Notes: generated by a model not told the origin, from the sequence alone. A stretch of DNA of 57,500 nt from Prorocentrum cordatum (GCA_963575745.1 CAUYUJ010017640.1:156957-214456), one strand, 5' to 3'; counted from the first letter of the stretch, positions 32,666 through 44,400 are shown. Made by a program: numbers and translations.

Positions 32666-33220
32666 ACACTTTGAAGTTAGTCTGGCGACGGACCCAACCA
32701 TATGCAGCTGAGAGCACAGCGAGGGTAATGAGACGAAGGAGGGGGGCGCGCAAGCACCGAGTAGAGTAGCTCTCATGAGCAGCGCGCCGCAGGAGGAACG
32801 AGGCGCGGGGCAGTGCGGGCAGGGGTGGGGGAAAGGAGGGGGCAGCGGAGCGGGATGGTGGGCTCTCAGATATTCCCCTCTGTGTACTCGCGCCCTGGTG
32901 ACCGCGGCGCGACGCGCTCTGGTTGCCCCGCAGAGGTCCAGGCGACGCGCGCGGGTCGTCCACTGCGCGGAGCAGAGAAAGCTAGCTGGCTGGCCGACAG
33001 CGGGGCAGTCGCTGGCCGCTGGGCAGAGCGTCGCCGAGCGATCGAGGTGCTGCGCGGAGCGCAGCGCGGAATCCGCTCGACGCGCGCCGGTCGCCCTGGA
33101 GGAGCCCCAGCGACGCGGGCAGGTCGTCCCAGGCGCTGACGCTCAGAGCAGCCTAAAATTCTACCGTTGCGGCGCTGGCGCGCCTATCCGCCGGCGTGAA
33201 CGAGCGGAGAACCCCCATGG
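32665..33220. other. No gene recognised; internal direct repeats
   Basis: GCGACGCG(C/G)GC(A/G)GGTCGTCC recurs near 32941 and 33111; otherwise unassigned. Confidence 0.4.
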
Positions 33221-34225
33221 GGCCGCAAATCGCGTGAAAAGTGTGCCGTAATGGATGGCGGGAACGCATGTGGAACCTCCCCCTGGGGCCTTCGGTGGAC
33301 CTCCCTTTGGGCCCACGAACTGTGTGAGGGGTGCGCCGTAATGGGTGGCGGGGACGCATGTGGACCCTCCCCCTGGAGCCCACGAACCATGTGAAGGGTA
33401 TGCCGTAATGGGCGGCGGGGACGCATGTGGACCCTCCCCCTGGGGCCTTCGGTGGAGCTCTTTTATGGGCCCACCAACCGTATGAAGGGTGCGCCGTAAT
33501 GGGTGGCGGGGACGCATGTGGACCCACTCCCCTGGGGCCTACGGTGGAGCCCCCTACGGGGCCACGAACCATGTGAGGGGGGTGCCTTCATGTGTGGCGG
33601 GGACGCATGTGGACCCTCCCCCTGGGGCCTTCGGTGGAGCTCCATATGATGCCACGAACCGTGTGAGGGGTGCGCCGTAAGGGGTGGCGGGGACGCATGT
33701 GGACCCACTCCCCTGGGGCCTACGGTGGAGCCCCCTACGGGGCCACGAAAATTGCAAAGGGTGCGCCGTAATGGGTGGCGGGGGTGCATGTGGACCCTCT
33801 CCATCGGGCCTTCGGTGGAGCTCCATATGGTGCCACGAACCGTGTGAGGAGTGCGCCGTAATAGGTGGTTGGGACGCATGTGGACCAACACCCCTGGGGC
33901 CTTCGGTGGAGCCCCTTAAGGGGCCACGAACCGTGTGAAGGGTGCGCCGTAATGGGTGGCGGGGACGCATGTGGACCTTCCCCCAGGGCCTTCGGTGGAG
34001 CTCCTCCTTATGGGGCCACGAACCGCGTGAAAGAGGTGCCGTAAGGGGTGGCAGGCACGCATGTGGACCCTCCTCCTGGGGCCTTCGGTGGAGTTCCCTA
34101 TGGGCCCACGAACCGTGTGAGGGGTGCGCCGTCATGAGTGGCGGGGACGCGTGTGGACCCTCCCCCTAGGCCCTTCGGTGGAGCTCCCTATGGGGCGACA
34201 GACCGTGTGAGCGGTGTACCGAAAC
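33220..34225 (-). repeat. 90-bp minisatellite, about eleven copies
   Basis: GTGCGCCGTAATGGGTGGCGG starts units near 33244, 33331, 33399 (shortened), 33489, 33581, 33670, 33761, 33851, 33942, 34034, 34124 and 34214. Spacing is 89-92. On the minus strand the unit aligns with the 12.2-kb array (GGGAGCTCCACCGAAGGCCC, then GCGCACCCCTC.CACG, then TTCGTGGCCCC). The period being a multiple of 3 keeps frames open. Confidence 0.92.
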
Positions 34226-34261
34226 GGTGGACACGCGGAGAGCATAGGCACGGATGACAGG

Positions 34262-34380
34262 AAGACCGGAGGAGGAGGAGGAGGAGAAAGAGGAGGAGGA
34301 GGAGGAGGAGGAGGAGGAGGACGAGGACGACGACGAGGAGGAGGACGACGACGACGAAGAGGATGAGGAGGAGACGATAG
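34262..34380. repeat. GGA tract
   Basis: GGAGGA and GACGAC units on the plus strand, opposite in orientation to the CCT tracts in the helicase span. Confidence 0.9.
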
Positions 34381-35220
34381 GGAGAGGAACGCGGGGCGCT
34401 GTCTCGTCAAAATGAGAGCCCAACACCACAGGATAGTTGAAACACAAAAAAAACATCCACCGACCTTGCTGTGGGTGAAAAGTCGCGTGGTATAATTGGC
34501 TGTCCCCTTCACCCATGCCCCCCTCCCCTGAGGTGCACAATTCCGTTCGAGGGAGTGGGCGCGGGGGTGCGAGCTCACGGACGCATCCCCTGGGGGCCAC
34601 GGAAGCGAAAATGGTATGACAAGCCGTTGTACATAAATCGTCTAAGACAATCAACATTTCCTGGCCATGACGTAACGTAAGCGAAGAATGACAAGAAGGG
34701 ACACGGGTCAGAAGATATCCATGGCTGCATGATCGAAGCACGATGTACGCTTTCTCACACGACAATATACAGCGAAGCTGTCCAGGCAAATATTGCTGCG
34801 CGCCGCTGTAAGCCACAACGGTGGCGGATCGTTCGCTTCGCTCACTTTTGACTTCCGTTCAAAATCGAAGGGGGCGGAGACAAGCGGCGCATCCGCTCGC
34901 AGCACTCAGCTAAACTGAAGCAGCGCGGGCAGGGGCCGCACAGCGGACAACACCACAATCCCAGCAAGTCGTGAAACATTTTCAGGTTTTTATGAATCCA
35001 CCCGAAAGCAAATATCGAGCGGCGAGAAGCCTCGCAATGTCCACGCGCCCGGAAACCCAGACGCCAGAACAACTCCTAAAAAAGAACGGGCCCGTGACCA
35101 GGCGCGAAAAAGGACGTGGACATGCTGTCCAACAAGTGCCTAAACCACCAACCCTTGCAGGGCCAGGCTCAGTTGTCGAACCCTGATTACCCCAGAGCAC
35201 GGTGCATATTTAGTCAAGCC
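34380..35220. other. No gene recognised
   Basis: Unique-looking sequence; short frames on both strands lack motifs. A possible 3' continuation of the copia-like relic was not identified. Confidence 0.4.
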
Positions 35221-35600
35221 ATGCGTTTACGACTGAACGCCCGACATGACTTGTAGTTGTCACTCACGACCCACACTACCTTTGGCATGTCCGTCGGCTG
35301 TCAGACGACGTGCATCATGTCACTGTCGAATCCTGTTTATATGACCCAGCGAAATACATTGTTGCGACTTCTGTGAGCCATTGCTAGATGAAGATTCGAA
35401 GGCATGCTCTGCATCGATGGCTAATGTGACCTCGATACATAGGCCACCCATGTCCAAAACGCGCGCGAAGTGCGTTGGTGCGAGCGGTCCCGCTTGGAGT
35501 TCGGAAAGTGTCGCGATGGTCGGGCCGCAGTCTTCCAAATTGCGGGGTGCCGCTTGCGCTTCCGCCGAATAATTGGGGCGCGCCTGCAACCGGTGACACT
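35220..35600 (-). pseudogene. Ty1/copia-type RNase H remnant
   Basis: The minus strand reads GGLCIEVTLAIDAEHAFES with the LAIDA catalytic Asp at 35413-35415, then INRIRQ, a TGA stop, then HDARRLTADGHAKGSVGRE in the same frame (Asp at 35293-35295). The pattern D...R-MTADGHTKGS-DR is the characteristic end of copia-type polyproteins in dinoflagellates. One in-frame stop lies between the two halves. The upstream frame, open to about 36.0 kb, is partly occupied by a ~65-bp tandem repeat and is not clearly coding. No long terminal repeats were identified. Confidence 0.6.
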
Positions 35601-35719
35601 ACAACCCGCTGGATTAAAAGCGGAGACCGCGGGGGTCGAGAAAGACACGGCTGGCCCCCCGTTAGGCCACGGAGCCCCGGGACAACGTTGGAACTGGGGC
35701 CGACTGGGGTCAGCGTCTG

Positions 35720-35965
35720 GAAATGCGATTCCGCCTGAGACTTCCTCGAAAAATGTCCAGGCCGCCTTCCAGGGAGATCTGAAAATTTCCCATGGCATCT
35801 GAAAGCGGCGATTTCGCGTGGGCCTTCCTCAGAAAAACTGTCTGATCCATCTTCATGCCGCTTGAGAGTGGCGACGTCGCAAGAGAGACCCTCGTGGGGC
35901 ATTTTCCGGCCGCCTTTCACGCCGCCAAAAAATGGCGACTTCGTTTGGGTTGCCCTAACAACTGC
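35720..35965. repeat. ~65-bp degenerate tandem repeat
   Basis: GCGA(T/C)(T/G)(C/T)CG..TGAGACTTCCTC-like units start near 35727, 35809, 35871 and 35935. They overlap the upstream part of the copia-like frame. Confidence 0.5.
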
Positions 35966-36099
35966 GCGTCTCGTCCACCCCTGCGTCGCCGCTCCTCCGT
36001 TCGGGCCACGAGTCAGTCTGGGAGCCATCTTGAGATCGATCGAAGGTCGAAGCTTGACGCTTTAGCGATTGGCGAAGACCCAGGGATCCTCCATGGCAC

Positions 36100-36390
36100 A
36101 ATGCCGATCACCACTTTTTAATCCAGGGGGCGGCAGCCGCGCGCGTCTCCCAAGTGAACCGCAGGCTCACCGCACCCTTCGTGTCCACGCCTAAGAAAGT
36201 TGGCACCTTCGATGCCACGCCCCACGACTTCGTCGTCAGCGTCGCCAGTGGGGGGCCGGTAGCCGGTTCGCTGCGCAGGCCCAACTCCCATATTGGCGCC
36301 ATCGCTTTATATATAGTGGTCTGTGGGCCTGCCTGCAACGTCCTGGCGATAGCGCTCAGTCGTCGCACCTTTATGTTGGTTGGTTATTGA
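36100..36390 (-). pseudogene. Possible coding relic of unknown family
   Basis: An 86-codon minus-strand frame ending near 36108 (KVPTFLGVDTKGAVSLRFTW is its clearest block) has mixed composition and no repeat character. It lies between the copia-like RNase H remnant and the unidentified relic at 36.5-38.0 kb, so it may be part of the same decayed element. No domain was recognised, and the opposite strand is also open over nearly the same span. Confidence 0.25.
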
Positions 36391-36480
36391 ACGCGCTGTA
36401 GAGATACTACGCCACCATCAACCATACTCGGGCGATTACGGCGTAAGCCAACGCAACCCGAAGGCCGATGCACACGCAAA

Positions 36481-38021
36481 TCACACGATTCGTCGCTCGT
36501 CGTGGCCCAGCGCGGCGCCGCCAACTTCAAGTCTGGCGCGTCTCACGGCGGCGCGCGCGCAGGGGCGCTTGTAAAGTTTGCACGCGTCGAAGGCTACCTC
36601 CACGCGCGCGACGCGCTCGTCGACCAGGTCCCCGGCGCCAGCCACGCGCATGCCGTCGACGCGTTTAGCCGCCAGAAGCTTCTGGCTCGAACTCCTCATC
36701 TCATAGGTCACAGTCCGAAACCATGAAGTTGTCGCGCGAAGCATCAGCGGCAACGCCTTCAAGGCGTCGTTGGAACCAATGCCTGGTTTGAGGCACTCCA
36801 GCGCCTCGATTACCCATGGCGCAAAGCTGGGGGGTGACCTCAGGGCGGCAGCTGGAGTTGGCAACAAGGCAGCTGGCGACCGCGGTCTACTTCCCCTCGT
36901 GTCATCCGCAATTGCTGAGGTGCGCGTGGCCGCGGTGGCCCCGCCAATGCCGCTGGCGCGGCTGGCCCAGGTGCGTCGGCTCCTGCTGCAGCTGGCGCTG
37001 CTGGCGGCTGTCCGTGGTCGTCGGGTTGCTACCCAGGTTTAGCAAATGCGCAGCCGCCTGGGATCCGCAAATGTCCAGCCACATTGTTAACGTAGTCCTC
37101 CTCACAGCTAGGACATTCCCAATTGTGCTGTTCTTTCTCGCAGCATCTCCAAGACCTGGGATTGCGACTGCGTCGAGGTAAGCCCATCTGAGCGTTGCCC
37201 ACGCGAACAGAACAACTAAACGCTCCGCCTGGTAATCGCACGCTAGCACAATTGGGTTGACGCGGCACGCTTACGTCATCCGAGTCGAATCCCGCGCAGT
37301 TGGCCACAAGAACGGCAGCAGCACGGTCGGCGACAGGGTTGCGGCCGCAGGCATGCAGCTCCTTGACCGCGTCCACGATCAGCACTTGCGTCTTGGGGGC
37401 GCACTGAGCTGCCCTGGCGAGTTCGGGTTACACGCCTGAACGTGTACATGATGGCCCTGTCACCGCTTGTCCTCGAAAGGTTGCACCTGCTCGGCGGTTG
37501 GCCATAATCCCAGTCGGCATTGGGGATTAACATACCGAGGGAATATCGTAAACTGGCGGCGCATTGGGCCACGAGGCGTCGGCAAGTGACCCTGCGTTTG
37601 GCCGCGTCTGGCCACGGCTTGATCGTCGACCCAAGTACCCGATGGCTGCTCTCGAAGGAAGAACCGTCGGATACCGCGCTGTAGGACGGCTATACTCCCA
37701 CAGAAGGCGACGCGCAACAAGTCCTCTTGATAAACGTACCGCGTCTCACGCTTGACTTTGGCATAAGTATGATGGCAATCGAATGGATATTCAGCAGGGC
37801 TGCAAAATGGTCACGGCAGCCCAGCATGTGTCGAGGCAATAGATAACGGCTTGTTGGACCTTTCGGTTTGCCGAGGTCCACATTAAACGCATATCAAGAT
37901 TACCCTCAGACGGCAATTCCCGTCTCAAGGGGAAGCTCCGAGACCCCGCCAAGTCCCCCGCAAGGTTCAAGCATGTCGACAACGTTAGCATTTCTATAGC
38001 ATCGAGTAGGTAGGATGGCAA
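36481..38021 (-). pseudogene. Frameshifted minus-strand coding relic, family unknown
   Basis: A chain of minus-strand open segments with protein-like composition follows one after another with frame changes. In order they are: LDMRLMWTSANRKVQQAVIY (near 37.9 kb), FTIFPRYVNPQCRLGLWPTA (37.55 kb), DAVKELHACGRNPVADRAAA (37.35 kb), CCEKEQHNWECPSCEEDYVN (37.1 kb), LFAWATLRWAYLDAV (37.2 kb, another frame) and FAPWVIEALECLKPGIGSND (36.8 kb). The CC...WECPSC cluster could be a zinc ribbon. The region contains no tandem repeats, unlike most of the window. It may be the upstream part of the copia-like element at 35.2 kb or a separate transposon. No family was recognised. Confidence 0.4.
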
Positions 38022-39340
38022 AAAAAGTCTGCGTGCGTGTCCGCCTGCAATGGTAACAGCCTGTAAACGCGATGGGAGCTAGAACTCGGTTCCTCTTTCT
38101 CCACCGTGGCTTTCGGAGGGAATGCGGCCTGCCTCACTCCCTTCCCCTGATGAACTTGGCCGCTGGGCTCTGGCACTTCGACGACATGGTGATGTTGAGC
38201 GCTCTGATTTACACGCGCAGCGTTTCACGTAGTGCGCCAATAAATTTGCATGCGTGCATTGGGTTAGTCCCAAATTTCCAACTTCTGGGCCCTCACTGGG
38301 TCAAATCTGGCAGAAACGCTATAAAACGCCATGCTCGACGCTAACCTGGACTTCGCAGTAGGAGCGCGCACTGTGCAATCTGCTACACATGGTGCACAAT
38401 ATGTTATTCAGGGTCTTCTCGGCGCCCCCCCGCTACTTCAAAATGTGCAATGCCGCGCAGCGTCGCGCATCGCGCGGCTGCGCCAGTGCCCCTGTGCTGA
38501 ACGAGTTCACGCGCAAGGATGGTTTTGGAATTGCGTCGATTGGGATACCTTCATCGCGCGATTGAATGCACCTTGCGTCGCGCACGCCCACACATACACA
38601 CATGCACTTCCAAAACACGGAAGAACCTCACAATTACGCTCGGCAAACACATCGGGTAATCCACAGCGGGGTTCTGGGTGGCCCTTTTCATCGCGCACCG
38701 CACCTTCGTCTGCTAGTCATTGGAATTAAAATTGGATTACGTTTTCCTGCCCCGTTCATCACGATGCACGGCCGTCTGCAAGCCACAGCGCCTTCCACGC
38801 TGGAAAACTTCCGCATGTCGGATCGTTCTCCTTCGCCATCACTCTCGCGAGCGTTGTCTTACTCGGCGTCTCGACATTGGGCGGAAGGGGGGGGGGGGGG
38901 GGTCTGGCCCCGGACCTCTGCCCCATGCCTGTTTGCAACAGCGCGCCCCGCGGGGGCAACCCCGCCCGCCTGAAACAGGCGCCACAGAACAGCCAGGAAC
39001 CACTCCGCGATGGGGGGGGGCGCGAGGGCCCGCGGCGATCGGCAAAACAGCGCATGAGAAAACGATCACCTTGTTCCATCCCTCAGGGCAATTGTTCGCC
39101 ACCCGCCCTGCTTGCCGCGCGCGCGCTCCGATCCACGGCGGCACGGCTTCGCGGCGCTCGCCCGGGGGCGGCCGGCGCGGCGGTCACCAGGGGCAACGGC
39201 GGGCCAGGCGGCCAGTCGAGCGATCGCCCGTTCCAGCACGGCCTGCCAAAGGGCCCTGCCCGCGCGGGCACTGAGTCCTTCCAGGCGGCCAGCCTAAGAG
39301 AAGAAGAAGAAGAAGAAACAGAAGCCACAATAACATAAAG
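38022..39340. other. No gene recognised
   Basis: It contains a G-run near 38886-38900 and CACACA-type sequence near 38585. Short frames on both strands show no motif. Confidence 0.35.
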
Positions 39341-39383
39341 CTTTCGGCGCCACGCTCGGGCCCCTCGGACCTGCGCGCGGAAC

Positions 39384-39447
39384 GAGCCAGGGGCGGCGCT
39401 GGAGGCGCCGCTGGAGGGCCCGGCGCGGACGCGAGAAATCAGCGCGG
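39384..39447. repeat. Diverged half-copy of the 49.5-kb foldback element
   Basis: CCAGGGGCGGCGC(T/C)GGAGGCGCCGC, then GCGCGGA, then CGAGAAATC.GCGCGGA matches 49571-49633. Confidence 0.65.
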
Positions 39448-39449
39448 AG

Positions 39450-40354
39450 CGCCAGAAGTCTACGCCCACGCCGACCCCCCCCCCTCGACAAGCGGCAGGA
39501 GGGTCGCGAGAACGCGGCCCGCGAGGCCCTGCGCGAGTCGCTGGGCGCCGATCGCCCTCGCCTCGCGGCGGCGCCCGAGTCGGATCCGGAGCGCCCGGCA
39601 CGGTAGAGAGGGGCGCCATCAGTGGACGCCCTCCCGCCCCGCGAAGCTCGCAGCTGGCACGCGCGGGGGAGGCCGCGGCCGAAGCGAAGCTCACCCACCC
39701 CCTGCCAACATCAATCAGTGGGGGGGCGGCATCGACAGAGGAATGCGCCACGAGCGTTCGCGAACTGATTCCGAAGCCTTCTTGGCCGAGAGAGGAAACC
39801 CACCTAAACTCCGCGAGCACGCAGGGCGCGCGAGAGGGAAACCTCGCAGAGAGGAGCCAAACCACATATGAGCTGACATCTGGGGGCCAATGCACCCAGC
39901 TTCAATGAGAAGGGAGCTCGCCGTTGAGGAGAGAACCCCAATCCGACGCGAGATCCCCATGAATCCAAGCCCTCGAAATACGGCCCATGGAGCCGCGGGG
40001 CCTGGGGGGCTGTCTTTTGAGCAACATCGAAAATTATCTTGGCTTGGGGTTGTTGCATCCTGCACTGAGGCATTTGACCAGTCGGCCCGTGGTATACGAG
40101 CCGCGCCGACGGCAGAACACACACCCCAAGCCAGCGCGAATTACACGGGCGATCCTCAAGTCGCGGGCAGGAGACGGGGGGGCAGGAGGGACCAGGAGGG
40201 CACAGAGCGAGGGGGGGAGGGACCCACATTCTGAACGATCAAGCCTTCCCCAATTCATGAAGGAGCGAAAACACACAACACAATGCAATCTGTTGTTGGC
40301 CCATCTCACAGCATGGGCCAGCAGACACCTCCAAGTGGTCTTTGCACTCTAATT
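39450..40354. other. GC-rich sequence, no gene recognised
   Basis: The minus-strand frame is open to 39895 but is alanine/arginine/proline-rich without motifs. The 3' tail of the LINE may reach into this stretch. Confidence 0.3.
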
Positions 40355-40960
40355 CTATTCAAATCCCCGAACAGGTCTCTCGCACTGGGCCAAGCCTGAA
40401 GAACCATTATAATTGCACGGGCGGTCGAACAGAACCTCGCGCCCTTCTGCAACCCGAGCAACATCGACAGGGAAGGAAAATACCACCGCAGTTTCTTTGG
40501 CAAAAACATCGGCCCAGATGTTTCGCCTGGTCTTCCAGGTGGCTTGATTAGAGTCGGCATCACTATGGTGGGCTTCACTTTGTGGATCGACCAGCTTTTT
40601 CTCCCCGTGGTTTTGATGCCTCCAGCGACCCGCATGGGACGTCTTCCTCTGGGCACCTCGGGCCACATCCAAGGCCCCCCAAACAACAACGGCATAGCCC
40701 ATGAAAAACTCCTGGTCTTCCGTGTTCGGCGCCACATGGCCGACCACATGCATCTGCCCGGCGGTCTGCGGCAAACTAATGGGGGCGCTGCCGCTCATGC
40801 CTCTTATCAGATTGCCCTCGTGATCGGCCCCCACTGCAGACCACCCTCCTCTCGCCGAGATCTCGCGCATTGGCTCGACGACTGAACCATCACCGAAAAC
40901 TCGGCCTCCACTTTGGAACTCGAACGGGTCAGATCCTGCCTTCCGCGTCAAAATACATAA
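40355..40960 (-). pseudogene. LINE RNase H domain
   Basis: In the last frame of the element, VFGDGSVVEP supplies the first catalytic Asp (codon at 40889-40891), followed by a GGWSAVGAD strand. The C-terminal NIWADVFAKE block (Asp codon at 40508-40510) matches the A-D--AK signature closing RNase H domains. The segments between are only partly recognisable. The domain would degrade RNA of the RNA:DNA hybrid during reverse transcription. It is separated by frameshift from the linker upstream. Confidence 0.65.
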
Positions 40961-41504
40961 CCTCATCTTCGGCAGGCCCCGGCATCTCGATGTCAATTGT
41001 CGCGAGCCACAACGAAGTGTAGAGCGGGTCATCTCGACCTCCTGGAATGGCCGCCACAACCATGGCGGGGTCGAGGTCTGCTCGAGCCTCATCTCCACGA
41101 GGGCAAACCCACACTCTGTGCCATACAGAATCCATATCTGGATAGAAACGGCACTTCGGCGAGACCGCAAAGCCACACTGACGCAACGAGACAGCGCACG
41201 ACCTGCAGAACAACTTCCTGGCAACACCTTTCCCCTGGGCATTCAATTCCTTTGATTTCAAGAAACGTCTGGATGGGCGCCGCCCAGAGGACTTTCTCTT
41301 TGATGTCCTGGGCCCCAGGGCGCACCTCCTCAGCCAGCAACCGAGAAACCGAATCATCAAGAAAGTTGGTCTAGATGTCTGCCTTGAGAACCTTCTGAAC
41401 GAGGGTGGGTGGGCGCGACCTGAAAGGTGCCTGGCCAAGAAAACCCTGCTTCGACTCCCCACAGCTACGCGTCCAGGATGGGGCGCGTTCCACGCCGCCT
41501 CCAC
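40929..41504 (-). pseudogene. LINE cysteine/histidine linker between RT and RNase H
   Basis: A 191-codon open frame includes CGFAVSPKCRFYPDMDSVWHRVWVCP (shown split: CGFAVSPKC, then SVWHRVWVCP). The C--C-----D---HR-W-CP pattern is the zinc-knuckle-like linker that precedes RNase H in many such LINEs. It ends in AEDEVMYFDAEGRI and overlaps the start of the RNase H frame. Function is inferred from position only. Confidence 0.5.
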
Positions 41505-41559
41505 CCCTGTGAAACAGGCATATCAGCGAGCTCCTGCAGGCACGCGTGGCACGCCCTCG

Positions 41560-42461
41560 TCAACTGCCCCGCTGAGAGGCCGTCCGCAGCACGATATCAT
41601 TATCCCCCGATTCCCACCAGTCCCTAGCGCACCTGACGACAGCATCACCAGCGCGGACGATGGGACCCCTCGGGGGGTCGATCGAGGCCCTCGGACCCCA
41701 GATCCCACATGACTCGGCCCCCATGACCCTCAACCCGTGAACGTCTTTAGCCGAGAGGGCCACCACGTCGCTGCCGAACGTGATGCCAGGCTTCTGGCCC
41801 ACGAGAAATAACTTGGCTTCGGCTCTTGATTTGCCTCTCATGCTCTTGATGTTTGGCATTCTCCTGAGCGCAGTGGCCCAACGGGCCCTTTGCGCAGCTA
41901 GCCCGGGAGCCTCGGGAACCGTTTTGCCGCGCCGCTCGACGGGGGCCCACAGAGAAGTCCACCCCCAGATTGACCACCTCCTCAGCCAGAGTAAAACCGT
42001 GCATCCCAAAAACTTGCGGAGCCGAATCCACTACCCGCTGCAAGTCCGTCGTGAAACAACCTTTCTTCAACGCAAAGAAAGCCAACCTGTCGGGGCACGC
42101 CTCGATCAACTGGCTAGCGACGCCCCCCAAAACATTAAGACACTTGGCGTGCACCACGCGGTGCGCACCAAACTCCAAGTCATCTACATGGATGGTGATG
42201 CTGGCTCCTGAAACCTCCTTCATACCCCTCACCGTCGGCACCATGTAGGCCTTTATCTCAGAAGCTGCCGCGCTAGACCCTGCCACGAGCCCCCAAGGCG
42301 GCCACGCTGCATTCGACCACGAGCTGCTCGTGGCACACGAGCTCATAGCACTGTTTCCAGTGGCACAAGAGCGCGCCGGCAGCCTCACCTGAATCGTCGG
42401 CGAGGGCTGCCCTAACAGCTTGGCGCCAAACCCCGTCGGCCGTTGATCTCCCTGGGCCCAC
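41560..42461 (-). pseudogene. LINE reverse transcriptase domain, decayed
   Basis: From 42428 one frame reads WRQAVRAALADDSG, then HWKQCYELV. In related elements the second block is a D-L-KFYE motif A, so the catalytic Asp appears to be lost. A second frame then gives GLVAGSSAAASEIKAYMVP and the catalytic box as HVDD at 42179-42190, where families usually have YVDD or FADD. A third frame from about 42.0 kb carries the thumb-like region (MRGKSRAEAKLF, PGITFGSDVV). The two Asp residues of the VDD box are preserved. At least two frameshifts break the domain, and the region between 42.5 and 43.3 kb, which should hold the fingers, is too degraded to read. Confidence 0.75.
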
Positions 42462-42464
42462 GTT

Positions 42465-43690
42465 GAAGCCTCGAGGTGTCTCGCGGAGCTCTCCCAGACT
42501 TTACAACCGCGACTTTGGACCTTGGAGACCATCCTGGAATTGCTCCGGAAGAAGCCGACGGGCCCCCTACCCGATTCTGGCTTTTCGAACAGCTGGGCCA
42601 GGAGGAGTCGCAACTGGGACGGGCCTCTCCCCAGGGCCACCCGGATGGAGAGAAGGAACGACATCACCTTGAGCGCTTCGGGGCGCAGGAGGCTGAAGTG
42701 CCCGGGGCTCCGTCCGCGACGACGGCGCGTCTCTTGAACCCACTAGATATCCCCTCAGGTCCTCACCTTCAACGGCAGCAAGCGCAAGAGTAGAATGTGG
42801 AAGATGCAAAAATGGTCTGGCCGATAGCTCCGTCGTCGCCCCCTGGGCCGATCTCCGCAAATCTTGCTGCGCTTGAATCTAACACTAAACGAGCCAGTGT
42901 CCTCACCCTCTGGAGTCCTCAAGATGCATTCCCCGAGGTCGGCGGCTGCATCGGCGCGCGCGGGGGCCCATCTGGCCCCCCTCCCTTCCAGAGCCTCCGA
43001 GCACCAGGAAGTCCGGGACTCGTTCCGCGCAGTTTCTTCGAGACTTGAGCTCAAGCAGCCAATTCCTCCAGAACCGCGCCCCAGGGCCACTTCTTGACTC
43101 AAAATCCCACGGCCGAAATACACCAGCATTGGTTTTCAGAAGACCTTACCCTCAGGCCAGAGTCGACGAAAAGGAAGACGGAGGCCTCTCGCTGCATCTC
43201 GTAACAAGCGACCAGAATACTGCGAGCTGTCGGGGGTCGCGCCTTCTCTGGTCAGACTGCTAAACTCCTACAACCGACGAGCAGCCCAGCCCATCGCCCT
43301 CCATATGGATTTGTAAAGGCCGATACGCGCGATGAGAAGCTGGGATAGCGCGACCTGAACGAACTTGCACGGCGCACCCTCCGCTGGCGCCAATCGGCGC
43401 CATCTGCCTGGAAATTGCTCTCGAGTTCCGACCGCGCGCGGCCGACCCCATCTGCGAACACTCTGTCTTGGAGCGTTGAAACTCTGCAGAGCGCTCAGCA
43501 GGGACAGGGCGCAGCAGCCCAGGTACAGCCTGACATTCCTTCGAGGGCCCTGTGAGGGAGCCCAGGAGGCCCCAGCAGCCCGGAGGCGCTGGGTCGGGCC
43601 CCGCTGGCTTGGACACCCCCAACGCACGATATTCACACACACACACACATTCAAATTTGAGCCCCCGGGTGTCCTCGACGACGTCGAAGT
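42465..43690 (-). pseudogene. LINE region between endonuclease and RT, strongly decayed
   Basis: A minus-strand frame continues from the endonuclease (ADAHPRQPVYFDVVEDTRG near 43.68 kb) through a linker to about 43.26 kb. Fragments follow, such as CSEALEGRGARWAPARAD near 43.0 kb. In intact relatives this stretch carries the linker and RT fingers; no catalytic motif is visible here. Confidence 0.4.
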
Positions 43691-44400
43691 AGACGGGTTG
43701 GCGCGGATGGGCATCAGCTCCGAGATCAACTCTGAAACTGTGAGCGCCGTAGACCAGCACACGACTGCAGAGATAAAGAAATCTATCATAGAAGAGCGGC
43801 CACCCTGAACTAGGAGCAGGCGCATCTGGTCCACAGTTTGCCACACCGATTTGCCTGTTGCCAGCGCGCCCTCCAGGATGCCAAGATTAAAACCAAAAAC
43901 TCCCCCGGTCACAAACGGAGCCCCGGCCCCCAAGATGTCCCACCCCAGAGCCACGCATAACCAAATGTTCGCAGGCCGCAGTCCCGCGCCAGATACCCGA
44001 CGATGCAGACACAGGCTCACAAGTCCAAGGGCCTTGGTTTTACAACACACGCGCAGAAGCCTCCCTGAGGATAACGCGCCGAGGCTGCGGGGGCCCACCC
44101 AAAGGTTTTAATGCCGTCTAGAGGCGGCGCCCACTCACCCGCTCGGGCAACCAACGGGCCCCAGCAAGCGCGGCGCCCAGAACGAAGCCCAGCCCCTCTT
44201 ACGGAGCTTCTGTCGGGCCCCCAGTACCCTGGCCAAGTTAGGTTTATGCCCCTGCACAAAAACGATAGACGCGCTGCAACTGGACAAGAAGTTTGAAACC
44301 TTAGCCCAGCAAGAACCGCCCACCGCGCAGAGCTGAAACGGACGGCGCTTCGGCTTCCCGCCCGCTTCACTGCGGGAGCGGGGGTGGCGGGACCCGCGTC
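43690..44400 (-). pseudogene. LINE APE-type endonuclease domain, decayed
   Basis: The segment from about 44300 shows SNFLSSCSASIVFVQGHK, then RKRGWASFWAP. This is the first strand and catalytic-Glu motif of the exonuclease-endonuclease-phosphatase fold, normally QEH. The Glu codon is Gly here (44249-44251). Further on, GAGAPFVTGGVFGFN corresponds to the GGDFN motif, with the catalytic Asp replaced by Val. The C-terminal SSMIDFFISA block matches the family S-IDFF--S motif. The reading frame changes at least twice (near 44.1 and 43.7 kb) and stops interrupt it. The domain would have nicked target DNA to prime reverse transcription; it is dead in this copy. Confidence 0.72.

Noticed and set aside
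33153-34135. Repeat protein with VRGP..STEGP..PRHPLRRT units on the minus strand
   Set aside because: The 90-bp unit is a multiple of three, so frames stay open. All three minus frames are open in parts, there is no start context, and the related 103-bp array does not keep the frame.
33220-34225. CRISPR-like array
   Set aside because: Units are contiguous minisatellite copies with no constant repeat separated by unique spacers, and there are no cas-like genes.
39083-39895. 270-codon minus-strand frame as a gene
   Set aside because: It is GC-driven Ala/Arg/Pro/Ser composition, overlaps the diverged foldback half-copy, and has no domain.
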